Positions 54,360 through 64,000 of a stretch of 64,000 nt of DNA are shown piece by piece. A model generated the notes under the pieces. It saw nothing but the letters and a program-made list of their open reading frames with translations, ran no database searches and had not been told where the DNA came from. Numbering within the stretch: position 1 is the first letter of the stretch; the number at the start of each line of letters is the position of its first letter. This DNA is from Prorocentrum cordatum (lineage: Eukaryota > Sar > Dinophyceae > Prorocentrales > Prorocentraceae). The DNA lies in contig CAUYUJ010012714.1 in NCBI GenBank assembly GCA_963575745.1, forward strand, positions 374,258-438,257, read 5' to 3'. Position numbers and translations under genes: made by a program.

Positions 54360-55600
54360 TTCGGTCAGGAAGATTTGCCACAACACAAATGAACATGGTG
54401 AAAAACAGATGGCACGAACAAATGTAACGGTTTTCATCTGAAAACCTGGTGACATGTTTGAAAGAAAGGCGAGCCACAAGGAGGTGCGGGCAGCATGAGG
54501 AGGATGTTCTTCCTTTCCACTGACAACGTACCAGGCAGGACAACCAGTGAAAACACAGATGGGACATATGAGGTGAAGGATTTTCGTGAGGAAGCCATGT
54601 GGAAACACAGTTGCAACATGAGTTAATCGTGCCAGTAAGGAGAGAGAGTGGAACAAAACATACGAAACATACACTGCAATGTCTTTGGTGTGGAAAATCC
54701 GTATAAAACACATTTTTTGCACAAAAGCATATAATTCAAAATTTCCTGTCGAGAAAAAAACGTGCCACAAAGAGGTTAGGTGAGCAAGGGGAAGATGCTC
54801 CCCGTCTCCACAAACAACGCATCAAGCAAGACATACCGTGAAAACACCAACTTATGCGTTCAAAAGCAAAATGACAAGAACAATATCATGCATGCGCAGT
54901 CCATCATGGCAGCCAGACTTCCTGTAACAGACGCGTGCAAGACAGCTTGAAAGGAAACCTGGGCAACTTGCGAGCCTGAAAAGAGAACTGATCGTGGGCC
55001 CTGGAGGCGCTGCGAATGAGCTGCGCAAACATTTGGGGCACACATGCTGGGAATGAATAGGACAACGCTTCCAGGACAAGCGCGAGGCTCAGACAACTCG
55101 CTGCGGCGCTGCCTGACCGGCAGCTGTGGGGATGAAGCTGGCCGACCCTTGCCGGTCGACATTGATATAAAACCCTCCAGGCCCTCCAAAAACTATCCGG
55201 GAATCAGCACATATATTGATGGCTGTGGTAAGGAAACCTTTGGGGACACATATGGCGCATCTATGGTTGAAATGTCTTTGGGGATGAAACATGTACGCCT
55301 GTCCGCAGGACAGAGACTTGACTCATATGGGATATGTGTTTTCGCGAGGCGTCCTTGCCAACAGCATTCAAATTTGATCTTTTATTTTTCAAATGGCTTC
55401 CTGAACACAACAATTCGAATGATGCCTTTGATGTGATTTCACCAGCATTCCTGCCCTGCACGTTGTCTGTAAAACTAAGAGCATCCTCCTCCTGGTCCCC
55501 ACACCTCGCTGTGGCTAGCCCGTTTTCCCCACACATTGTATTCCATGGTTTACCAATGTCTTCACCAAGCTTCGTTGCCACAACCATCATACCTATATAT
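54360..55600. repeat. Dispersed repeat family R6, inverted copies
   Basis: Direct copies: 54,468-54,570 (GAGCCACAAGGAGGTGCGGG ... GACAACGTACCAGGCAGGAC) and 54,760-54,840 (GTGCCACAAAGAGGTTAGGT ... AACAACGCATCAAGCAAGAC). Reverse copies: 55,440-55,545 (CTGCCCTGCACGTTGTCTGT ... CTCGCTGTGGCTAGCC) and 57,020-57,115. The stretch is less GC-rich than the rest of the window. No reading frame is convincing. Confidence 0.6.
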
Positions 55601-55721
55601 TTCTTATGTTTTTTCCAGTGTTGGGTCCTCGTTTTGAAGAGACGGTCCCCGCGATCTCCTCTTCTCCTCTACTACTCCTTCCCACCCCTCCTCCCTCCTC
55701 CCGTTACCCCCTCACTTTGGC

Positions 55722-56855
55722 ACACCCACTACACGTTTCGTGGCCCCATACGGAGCTCCACCGAAGGCCTTAGTGGAGGTGCCCGCATGCGGTCCCCACA
55801 CCCATTTCGGTACACCCCTCACACGCTTCGTGGCCCCATAGGGAGCTCCACCGAAGGCCCTAGTGGAGGTGCCCGCATGCGGTCCCCACACCCATTTCGG
55901 CACACTCCTCACACGTTTCGTGGGCCCATAGGGAGCTCCACCGAAGGCTCTAGTGGGGGGGGCGTGGCCGCATGCGGTCCCCACACCCATTTCGGCACAT
56001 CCCTCACACGTTTCGTGGCCCCATAGGGAACTCCTGCGTGGGCCCCAATGGGGGTGTCCGCATGCGGTCCCCACACCCATTTCGGCACACCCCTCACACG
56101 TTTCGTGGCCCCACAGGGAACTCCACCGAAGGCCCTAGTGGAGGTGCCCGCATGCGGTCCCCGTACACATGTCGGCACACCCCTCACACGTTTCGTGGCC
56201 CCATAAAACGCTTCACCCAAGGCCCTAGTGGGGGGTACCAGCATGCGGTCTTCACACCCATTTCGGCACACTCCTCGCACGCGTCGTGGCCCCACAGGGA
56301 GCTCCAACGAAAGCCCTAGTGAGGGTGTCCGCATGCGGTCGTCGCACACATTTCGGCACACCCCTCACACGTTTCGTGGCCCCATAGGGAGCTCCACCGA
56401 AGGCCCCAATGCCACCGTCCACGTGCGCTACCCACACCCATCTCGGCACACCCACTCACACGCTTCGTGGCCCCATAGAGAGATCCACGGAAAACTCCAA
56501 CGCCACCGTCCAAACGCGTCCCCCACACCGATTTCGGCACACCCCTGACACGCTTCGTGGCCCCATAGGGAGCTCCACCGAAGGCCCCACTGCCACCTTC
56601 CATTTGCGTCCTCCACGCACATTTCGGCACACCCCGCACACGTTTCGCGACCCCATCGTGAATTCCACCGAATGCTCCAGTGGCACCGCCCGCATGCGTC
56701 ACCCACACCCACTTCGGTACACCATTCACACGGTTCGTGGCCACATAGGGAGCTCCACCGAAGGCCACACCGCCATCGTCCACATGCGTCACCCACACCA
56801 ATTTCGGCATATCCTCACAGGGTTCGTGGCCCGATAGGGAGCGCCACCGAAGAAG
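55722..56855 (+). repeat. ~90-bp tandem repeat, about 12 copies
   Basis: Unit: CACACGTTTCGTGGCCCCAT, AGGGAGCTCCACCGAAGGCC, then CATGCGGTCCCCACACCCAT and TTCGGCACACCCCT. ACACGTTTCG starts at 55,731, 55,821, 55,911, 56,006, 56,096 and 56,186, that is 90 bases apart with one 95-base step. The right half diverges (GCCACCGTCCACATGCGTC). Confidence 0.95.
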
Positions 56856-56859
56856 ATAT

Positions 56860-57437
56860 TCACAATTGCGGTACGCACAACTGCATATGGTTGGGTCATT
56901 CGCCTGGCTAATGTCACATGGCTTCCTGATCAACTTCGATGCATGTATATGTTAAAGTTGCGTGTCCATGTCGTTTTCTACCCGAAGCCATTCACATGAT
57001 ATGGTGTACAATTGTTTGCACCGGTTCTTTTGTCTGGAACGTTCTGCGGAAAGACAAGGGGTCCTCCTCTTGTTCATCAAGCCTCCCTGTGGCGAGCCGT
57101 TCCCCCCCACAGCTTTGAATCATACATATATAAAAAAAAACATATATGTATACATGTATGTTGTGTTCGCTGGGAGGTCTTGCCAACACCATGAAACGTT
57201 CATGTCTCGCACGTGCTGTCGCGAGGGTTTCTTACAAACGAAAACAGCAAGGTGTGTGGTTACCTGCATTTACACACGTTTGCCTGTCTGGCACACGTCT
57301 GCGAAAGATGGGGTGAGGGAGCAAATGAGGAGGTCGAAACGACAGAGGAAACAGAGGAGGAAGAGGAAACAGGGATGCGGATATGATGGGGAAGAGGGGG
57401 AGGAGGAGAAGGAGGAGGAGGAAGAGGAGGAGGAGAT
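56860..57437. repeat. R6-type unit and (GGA)n tract; no gene
   Basis: 57,005-57,125 holds the second reverse copy of R6 (GTCCTCCTCTTGTTCATCAA ... CCTCCCTGTGGCGAGCC). 57,125-57,165 is ATATATA-rich. 57,345-57,435 is GGA/GAAGAG repeat. Confidence 0.7.
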
Positions 57438-57590
57438 AAAATTGCGGGGCTTGGAGGCTGTACGACAGAAGCCATGGCGGTAGTATCATGTAGATTGCAG
57501 GGTTGTCACTCTTCGTGCAGTATATACATACGTAGATGCGTGTCGACGCTCGGAATAAACGGCGGCGGCCCCTCCTATTTGAGTTGGGGT
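57438..57590 (+). repeat. Direct repeat L, left copy (candidate LTR remnant)
   Basis: AAATTGCGGGGCTTGGAGGC, GCCATGGCGGTAGTATCATG, TAGATTGCAGGGTTGTCACT, ATACGTAGATGCGTGTCGAC and GGCGGCGGCCCCTCCTATTT match, in order and orientation, 62,689-62,830. The two copies bracket pol fragment D. Confidence 0.65.
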
Positions 57591-59533
57591 TGTGCGGGCG
57601 ATCGAACAGCTTCGGCGCAAACTAAATACCAAACGACAGAAAAGACCAAAACTGTCCAACCACCAGCACATTCTAGACTCGGCAGGGAGACACCGCCGTT
57701 GTCTGACCCGACGGGCGTGCGACGCGGCGGGGCGCGGGCTCACCCTGTGTAGCGGGTGGCTGGCTCGCGCGTTTAAGAGCGGCACTGAAGGAGCTTCCGC
57801 GCGTGAGTGATGATGGTGTGGGTTTCCCCGTGCCGCATTGTGTATCATGTTGGTGACCTCGAGTCGCAGGCGCCAGGTCTGAACGCCTGACCCAAGACAT
57901 CGGCAAAGCGTTGGCCCTGGGGACGCGCGAGCGGCGAGGTGGAGGTCAACTGCCTTGGCATGGTAAGAGGGGGAGAAGGTGATTGATGGAGATAAACCAG
58001 GAGCGATGCGCGAGCCTTTTTGGCACTACCGCCCCAAGGTTCACCGCAGTCACGATCCGCGGGGGCCGCTCCGATCTCAAACGCTGTAAGCGATCTTCGC
58101 GCTGGGCGTGCCGAGCTCGACGCGGCCGCGGCTTCTCGCGGACGTCAGCCACGCGGTGGGCCGCGCTGTCGCGCCGACGCTAGACCTTCCCCCCGTCCCT
58201 GCGGATATCCTTCTTCAAGGTTCGGAGATGCGCCACTGGCGCGCGAGCTCCACGATCTTCTTTTGGCGTGCTCTTGCTAGGGCTCGCTCTTGTTCTTGAT
58301 TGTGAAATTGCCCTTGCCCTTGCCGGCAGTCCTAGCGGCGTGCTCGAGGGGTCCGATGGGCGCCGCGGCTCTTCTCCTCGGCCAAAATGGGCGCGGGGTC
58401 GACGGGCGAGATGTCGCCGGTCTCCAGCCCGAGCCGTGAAACGCATTGGACTTGTCGCCGCCGGCCTCGCGAATGAGAGACCAGGGCTGGACCTCTGAAG
58501 AGGGGTGGCGACGAGGAGGCGTTTGCGGCATGCGCTCGCCCAAAGGCGCTGGGGGGCGCAATGTGCGCGGCGACATCGCCGTCGGCCGCTCGTGCCTCGC
58601 GGCGGGCTCTTGGGCGAGGGGCGCCGAGAGACGTTCCGTCGCGGGTGGCCGACGGGCCCCGATCGGACCTCGGCCGCGGGCCGACGTCTGCGAGTGACAG
58701 GCAGCGGCAGCATTCGACGCTGAGCAAAACGTTCGCGCACTGCGGCCATGCGCCCCTCATCCGCCCCACGCCCCTGCGAGCGTCGAACGTGAACTTGAGA
58801 AACATATGATATTGAAACAGCGCGACTTGCCTGATTGACCTGCCGCACTTGCCGCTGCAATTCGCGCGCCCGGGACCTGCGCGGCGGCGGCGCCGACGGG
58901 GGCCGACCGCGAACGACCGCCCGTCGGGCCGCCAACTCTTCCTAGATGCCTGGATGGGGGGCGCGTGGAAGGTCGAGCACTTGGCAGGGCTCGGCCTGCG
59001 GGCGCTGCTGCGAATGGCTCGTCCTTCGACGGCGCCGCTTCCTCCGCGGGTGACAAGGGCGACGAGAACGCGGCGCGCGAGCGACGAGTCGGCGGCGGCC
59101 CTCGGGCCCCCATTGCCCGCCGCGAGGCGCGTCGACGCGCGCGCGCCCGCCGACGCGCGGCCGCCAGCGCGCCGCGACGCGAGCCTGGGGCCCGCGCGCG
59201 GGCCCGGCGGCGCGCGAGCCACGGGCGGCCCAGCGCGATCCGGCTGCGCGACACACACGCCTGCCGATGCATGGTGAGTGCCTGTCCCTGACCCTCCTTG
59301 CAACTTCCTTATCCGATGCGCCCGCGCGCGCGCGCTCGCCTGCGCTCCGACGCCTGCTCGCGCGCGCGCGTGCTTTCCACGGCGAATGCTGACCAATGAA
59401 ACTACGAACTCCCGACAGCGGGCTCTCCCGCGCTGCCGCGCTACAGCGCGCCTCTCATGCGCCGCGTGCCGCGCGGCGAATCTCCCGAAGAGAACGCAGC
59501 GCACGGCAGTTCCTATGCGCCAGATGAGATTCG
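57590..59533 (-). other. GC-rich region downstream of pol D; no gene recognised
   Basis: Long frames exist on both strands (390 residues on the minus strand, 58,332-59,504), rich in Arg and Ala. Pieces such as RQVALFQYHMFLKFTFDARR and NVLLSVECCRCLSLADVGPR look less random but match nothing I know. The region lies between the end of pol D and the left direct repeat, where 3' non-coding sequence of element D would be expected. Confidence 0.35.
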
Positions 59534-60226
59534 TTAGCTCTCGGAGGTCGGCAGGCGTTCGCGCCCTGGTGGCGCGGCGAGCTTGCCGGCCAACTGGAGG
59601 GTGACTGCGCGCGCTGTATGCGGCCGCTGACGAGAGCCGCTGGTTACGTTGCGTTGGGCGGATCTATCTATACTGCCCATGGTCAGTCCATGCACGACCA
59701 CGGCGCGCGCTCGCGCGCTAAAGCCCATAGCGGGCCCGAGCTCAGGAGGTCGCGAAGCTGGAGCGCGCGCGGCAATAATGGGCGTTCTGCTGGAGGCAGG
59801 CCTCGGTCTCGTCGCTGCGACGGCCGCGACCTTCCCAGTCGAGTCGAGGCAGCGCTCAATTTGCTGCGCGAGTGGCTTCTGACCATCGTGTTGGCGACGC
59901 GCAGCCTCGGGGCCACGAGGCCCCTCGAGCCCGTCGCACTTTGCGGGGCGCGGTGGCCAGAGGGAGGCCGTGATCTGTTGAGCTGATCGCGGCCATCAAC
60001 TAACTTGCACAAGCGCTTCGCGCAACCGTTTTGAGCGATCCACGCTGCCGGCCGAGTGATCGATGCGTCTGCTCGCAAATGCACGCTAAGCGAGCGCCCG
60101 CGTCTCTGGCGGCCATGCGCAGAAAAGTGGCTCGTCGGCTTGGCCATCCAGTTTTTCGCTTCGGAATGCTGCGTCGCTGTGCGCTTCAAGCTTGCGTGCG
60201 CAACGCATGGCTGGATAATGAATCCG
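59534..60226 (-). pseudogene. Element D: copia RNase H domain
   Basis: In several frames, in order: KLVDGRDQLN and RVANTMVRSHSRSKL, then PPAERPLLPRALQLRDLLSS followed by GPLWAL (59,790-59,725), which corresponds to P-x-E-x-x-L-L-x-x-x-x-x-L-R-D/E-L-L. Finally VVHGLTMGSIDRSAQRN (about 59,695-59,645) matches the closing A-D-G-L-T-K-G-x-x-D-R. At least three frame changes occur. The RNase H Glu block (S-A-E) is not clearly visible. Confidence 0.6.
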
Positions 60227-61395
60227 TCATGGTGCGGCCTGCGCCACTCTCGCTAATGCGTTGCGCTTCGGTGAGCGGCCGCACGGCGGCGCCGCTGCGT
60301 GGCGCTGATGCGCGGCTGCGTAGGCGCGCAATTCGATTCGGGCGATGAATGTGGAATCCAATGCCATTAGCGGACTAAGGCGCAGTTGGGACACGCACCC
60401 GGGCGCGAGCTCAGAGTTGGACTTGCCAGCCAGCCCAACGATTCCCGTTCGTTTCAGAGCCTGAACGCACTCGATCTGGCCCAGCTCATATCCACCGCTG
60501 CGCACGGGGGGGCGATGCGCCCCACGGCGGGCGAGAATGTGCTCGCCGCCACCCAACTCACCTGCGCCAGAAACACCCGCTAGACATAGACGGAAATTCA
60601 GTTTTTTCCCAAAAGGTGATCCTTTGACTACAATGTCGTCCACATGCGTGGGGGCCGATGAAGCGAGCTCGCCGTCGCGGTGTTTGGCGATGAACTCATT
60701 GTATTGCGATCCTGGTGAATTGGACGGGCCGGCATCTCGGGGCAGATTTGCACCTGGTGCCTGGCATCTCCGCGTGGGGGACTTCAAGCGCTAGGGCGAG
60801 ACCTTCGCGCCCCTTGTACTTCGCGCAAGACTGCGACGGCGTCGGGGGATAAAGCTCAAAATTGACCTCGCCCTTCCTCGCCCTTTGCCGCTGAAAGCAC
60901 CTGGTAGCTGACTCGTCGCAGGAAGGCCTTCTCGACGCCCCGCGCACCGATCGCCCGTGCTCAGCAGGCAGCCTCGAAGACAATCGCGCGCTGGGAGAGC
61001 CGTTTTAAGTCGCATGCGTAAGTGGCGATGAGATCAGCACCGGCGTCAATGAAGCCTCGGAGGGTCAGCCTAGCGCGGGCGATCCGAACCATCTGAGATG
61101 CGCCTGCTTTGATTCGTGCCGATTTCCCCTTTACCTTCTCAACTCCAACCAAGGATGTCGCGCGGTTCTCGGCGAAGCAGCCGCGCGAAGCTGGGGATCT
61201 ACCCGAATGGGCAGCTCCTAGAGCACAGCGGCAGTGATGGCCGCGGCGTGCTCTCGAAACTCTTCGGGGCCCTTTTAGGCCAATGTCAAGTTCGGCAACT
61301 GCCTTCGCGTAAACCTGGAGGCGCGCACGGCGATCGTCGGGACAAGGTGATCCAGCATGTGCTCGTGCATCGCGTCCGGGGCCAATATTTCCCAC
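60227..61395 (-). pseudogene. Element D: copia-type reverse transcriptase with intact HVDD
   Basis: 61,140-60,965 reads RIARARLTLRGFIDAGADLI then RLSQRAIVFEAAC, the R-A-R-L-T-x-RGF-x-D ... S-Q-R block. After a frame change 60,787-60,227 reads SPGSQYNEFIAKHRDGELAS followed by THVDDIVVKG (Asp-Asp codons 60,636-60,641), so the catalytic pair is intact, and later RAYAAAHQRHAAAPPCGRSP followed by KRNALARVAQ, matching the A-L-Q-R-x-x-x-x-P ... L-K/R-R-L-N-A block near the end of RT. The AFLQG block between the two frames is degraded. Confidence 0.75.
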
Positions 61396-62688
61396 GTTGG
61401 CGTTTCCGGCTTCATCGAGGTCAACAGCCTGCGTAATCTCGAGGGGTGCAGCACCTATTGTGAAGTAGTGGTGCTACTGCCGCACCTCTGTGGGCAGGAC
61501 TTGAAGAAATGGACATGACGGAGAAGGTTGGGTCTCTGCCTCTAGGATCTCCTCGAAGGTGACCGATTCTGTGAATTGCACATCCTTCACGACTGCCTGT
61601 CGGTCGTGCGTTGCGGGAGTCCACCATGTGATGTCAACGAGGTAGTGGTCGCTCTAGGAGTCTTCGTGGGGCCCCTCCTCTGCGATGGATAACCTCCCGC
61701 CGTCGTGCGTGGAATCGTCGGGGCGCGTGCCAGCTTCCGAAGGATCGGCCATGCTTCCATTAGCCCGTGCCACGTAGCGCTCATTTTCCACGACATTTCC
61801 GAAGCAGTGTCCAGCTACCCCTCCAAACATGAGCCGCGGCACTGCGTTATGCGATTCGGGGCAGTCGCATCCGTCTTGTCGTTGGAGCGCGCGGGGGCGT
61901 TAATCTCGCGAGTGATTCGCACTTGCGCGTGCCCCTGCCAAGGTCCGTCGATGATCTCTTCATTGCGGAACGGAAAGAATTGGCGGCGCACGCGCTGCAC
62001 TGTGCAGCGCGCCCGGCGCGGTGCATGGGCGCGAAGCCATCGCGCCTGCGACGATGGGCCGGGGGCTGCAGCTGCAAACGCTCGGGCTCAATGTGAACGC
62101 GGATTGGCGAGGCTTCTGATGCGCACCTCCCACGGGCAAAATAATCAAATGGGGCTTGCGATGAGATGGCGCATTTTGCTGCGGTCGGAACCGGGGAGCT
62201 CGACAAGGCTTAGTCTACCAGCCTCGAAGTGTGAGGCAACCATGATGATGTTGTTGTCTATTTTGGTCGATGCCAAGGTCGGCGCAATCCGGGTGGCGCG
62301 ATGCGTTCAGAAGGACATCTAACATTATTGCAGATGTGCCGAAACACGGCGCTAGCCCAGGGAGGAGCCTCGCGTTCATGCCCGACGCGAAGCTGTGGCC
62401 AGTGCCTGTGGGGTTGCGATGGGTCGAAGAACCTCGTGGCGCTCCTGTGGGCGAGTCGCTCCTCATCGCGGATACGTTTTCTGCTGTTGCCCTCGCAGTC
62501 GGACTGGATGTCCGAGGCGAAGTGCCCGTCGTTTGCAGGACAGCCATAAGCACCTTGCACCTGTCAGAGAATGAAGAGTGGTCCCGATGCGGAGGTGATG
62601 GCAAGCGCGAGTGTGCGTCCACACTGCACTCTTCCCACGTTCCGTGGGTCGCGAACTGGGGTCGCTCCCAGCTCAGCGACCAAGTAGA
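61396..62688 (-). pseudogene. Element D: unrecognised region upstream of RT
   Basis: Minus-strand pieces such as LTSMKPETPTWEILAPDAMH followed by EHMLDHLVPTIAVRASRF (61,430-61,300), PRLMFGGVAGHCFGNVVENE (61,840) and HSFASGMNARLLPGLAPCFG (about 62,400) look coding-like and fit the IN-RT linker of copia elements by position. No catalytic motif is identified. The frame changes often. Confidence 0.4.
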
Positions 62689-62835
62689 ATTGCGGGAATT
62701 GGAAGCTGGAGAAGAAAAAGCATGGCGGCAATAAGATGTAGTTTGCGGAGCTTTAATTATTCATACAATATGCAGATGTGCGCCGACGCCCAGGGCCAAG
62801 CGGCGGCGACCCCTCATATTGTAGTGTGAAGGAGG
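62689..62835 (+). repeat. Direct repeat L, right copy (candidate LTR remnant)
   Basis: GAATTGCGGGAATTGGAAGC, GCATGGCGGCAATAAGATGT, AGTTTGCGGAGCTTTAATTA, TATGCAGATGTGCGCCGACG and GGCGGCGACCCCTCATATTG match the left copy at 57,438-57,590 at about two of three positions. 62,840-63,035 has no gene. Confidence 0.65.
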
Positions 62836-63039
62836 AGAAATGCACGATAGGAGGAAGAGGAAGAGAAACCGGTGAGTGAATGCGTTGTTGATTTGGTGGT
62901 TGGGAAATGCTGGGGGGGGCGGGCCACCATAGACATGTATATATCTGAAACTGCCGATATACATATTACACCTGTATTCACGCTTGACGAATTGTTCGAC
63001 GCACGTGTGCGCAACCACTCGGGAAAGGCAGTGCAAAGT

Positions 63040-63735
63040 GCGATCCAGTGAAAAGCAAAGCATCGCACAGCAGTGCAAACCAGCACAATTCAGTGCAAGT
63101 CAAAGCCGAACAGCGCAATGCAACGCATAAACAACAATGCACATCAATGTACTGCAATGCTAAATGCTGCAAATCAGCGCACCTTCGCGCATATCAGCGC
63201 AAAGCAATGCAGAGCCGCGAAACGCAATTCAAATCAACGCAAAGCAATGCACAGCAAGGCGCAGCGACGCAAAGCCATACAAAGCGACGCACGGCAATGC
63301 ACAGAAATGCAAAGCAATGTAAAGCAACGCGAGGGGACGGCATGCGATTGCAAAACAGTGTCATTGCCATACAATTCAATGCAAACCATGCAAAGCGATG
63401 AAAGGCGACGCCAGGCAATACACCTCAAAACTGTGCAAAGCACAGCAAAGCATGGAAACAACAATGCAAAGCAACGCAAAGCAACGCAGAGCAATGCAAT
63501 AAGACGCACGGCATAGCAATGCAGAGCAATGCCAAGCAACGCAGGCCCCGACGACGGGCGGAAACGAGGCGGCGACGGCGCGGCGACGGCGACATCACAG
63601 CCGCCAAACCGCCAGCAAGGCCCAGACGACGGGCGGCGACCAGGCGGCGACGGGGCGGCAACGGCGGCAGCATAGCCGCCAGACCGCCAGCCAGGCCCAG
63701 TCTTAGACCGCCGCCAGGCCCAGCCAGACTCCTAA
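63040..63735 (+). repeat. Composite repeat R8, copy 2
   Basis: 63,040-63,545 is a degenerate AATGCAAAGC array; 63,546-63,725 carries CGACGGGCGGCGACCAGGCG and ACCGCCAGCAAGGCCCAG units, two or three times each. Same order and orientation as 50,390-50,820. Confidence 0.85.
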
Positions 63736-63759
63736 GTGCAAGCACTGCTTGAGATGCAC

Positions 63760-63888
63760 ACGCACATCTATCTATATATCAACACGAACGTAATATATTT
63801 ATACCAGCTTATGAATGTATGTATGTTTGTATGTATGTACATACATGTGTACATGTATATATATATACATACATATATACATATACAC

Positions 63889-63929
<41 letters not shown>

Positions 63930-63930
63930 G
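63760..63930. repeat. ATGT/TATA microsatellite
   Basis: TATGTATG, TACATACA and a final run of about 14 TA dinucleotides. Similar in kind to 16,950-17,065. Confidence 0.95.
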
Positions 63931-64000
63931 CGCAGGCATCTTAGTGAACTACATACTACATACTGCTTTGTACTGTCACGATCCCCTGCCCTGGGCGGTC

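Larger units (their letters stand above)
57590..62689 (-). mobile_element. Copia-like retroelement D (pol fragment between direct repeats)
   Basis: Minus-strand reading gives RT (61.3-60.2 kb) and RNase H (60.2-59.55 kb) of the copia type. The element is related to, but clearly distinct from, element A. Gag, protease and integrase were not identified in the 1.3 kb between RT and the right direct repeat, so an internal deletion is likely if the repeats are LTRs. Confidence 0.65.

Noticed and set aside
58332-59504. 390-residue minus-strand frame
   Set aside because: Arg/Ala-rich and overlapped by other long frames on both strands, as expected from GC-rich sequence; kept only as an unrecognised region.

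Overview
This window looks like a piece of a very large, repeat-dominated dinoflagellate nuclear genome. Three kinds of evidence point there. (1) An exact 22-nt match to the dinoflagellate spliced leader (DinoSL) lies on the minus strand at 37,184-37,205. (2) The recognisable proteins are all reverse-transcribing elements of types I know from dinoflagellate genomes: Ty1/copia-like polyproteins, and LINEs with an RNase H domain followed by a Cys-rich tail. (3) The spaces between them are filled with GGA/TCC tracts and minisatellites. I cannot name the genus. No intact host gene, tRNA, rRNA or CRISPR array could be supported.

Layout. 1-16,660 (minus strand) is one giant, decayed copia-like element (A) that runs off the left edge. 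In sense order (high to low coordinates) it carries: gag (16.66-15.54 kb), a nucleocapsid-like basic region with a ruined zinc knuckle (15.2-14.4), a Pro/Ala-rich part with a CxxC module (14.4-13.0), a KptA/Tpt1-like RNA 2'-phosphotransferase domain (12.88-12.1), an unrecognised part (12.1-10.1), a retropepsin (10.0-9.5), another unrecognised part (9.2-7.47), a cytosine-methyltransferase-like domain (7.45-6.8) with a zinc-binding tail, a 2.6-kb G-rich minisatellite, integrase (3.6-2.46), a linker, reverse transcriptase (1.25-0.6) and RNase H (0.57-1). Frameshifts and stops break it many times, so it is a fossil, but its domain order is readable.

16.7-32.2 kb is intergenic sequence made of dispersed repeat families (several present twice, some inverted), GGA/TCC tracts, a (CAGCCT)n array and a 73-bp satellite. 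32.2-34.7 kb (minus) is a decayed LINE (B) with RT, RNase H and a Cys-rich tail. 34.7-37.25 kb holds hydrophobic minus-strand reading frames with a recurring LPLVA motif, downstream of the DinoSL match; this may be a retroposed trans-spliced mRNA. 37.66-38.52 kb is a 5'-truncated LINE fragment (C).

38.6-57.4 kb is again mostly repeats: a second unrelated 73-bp satellite (40.3 kb), an 18-bp array (43.8-44.8), a degenerate ACATAAC block (47.4-48.6), AATGCAAAGC arrays and a 90-bp array (55.7-56.9), plus one unrecognised coding-like stretch (44.8-45.7, minus). 57.44-62.83 kb contains a second copia-like pol fragment (D, minus) with an intact HVDD box, bracketed by about 150-bp direct repeats that may be LTR remnants. 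The right edge repeats the AATGCAAAGC module and ends in AT-rich microsatellite.
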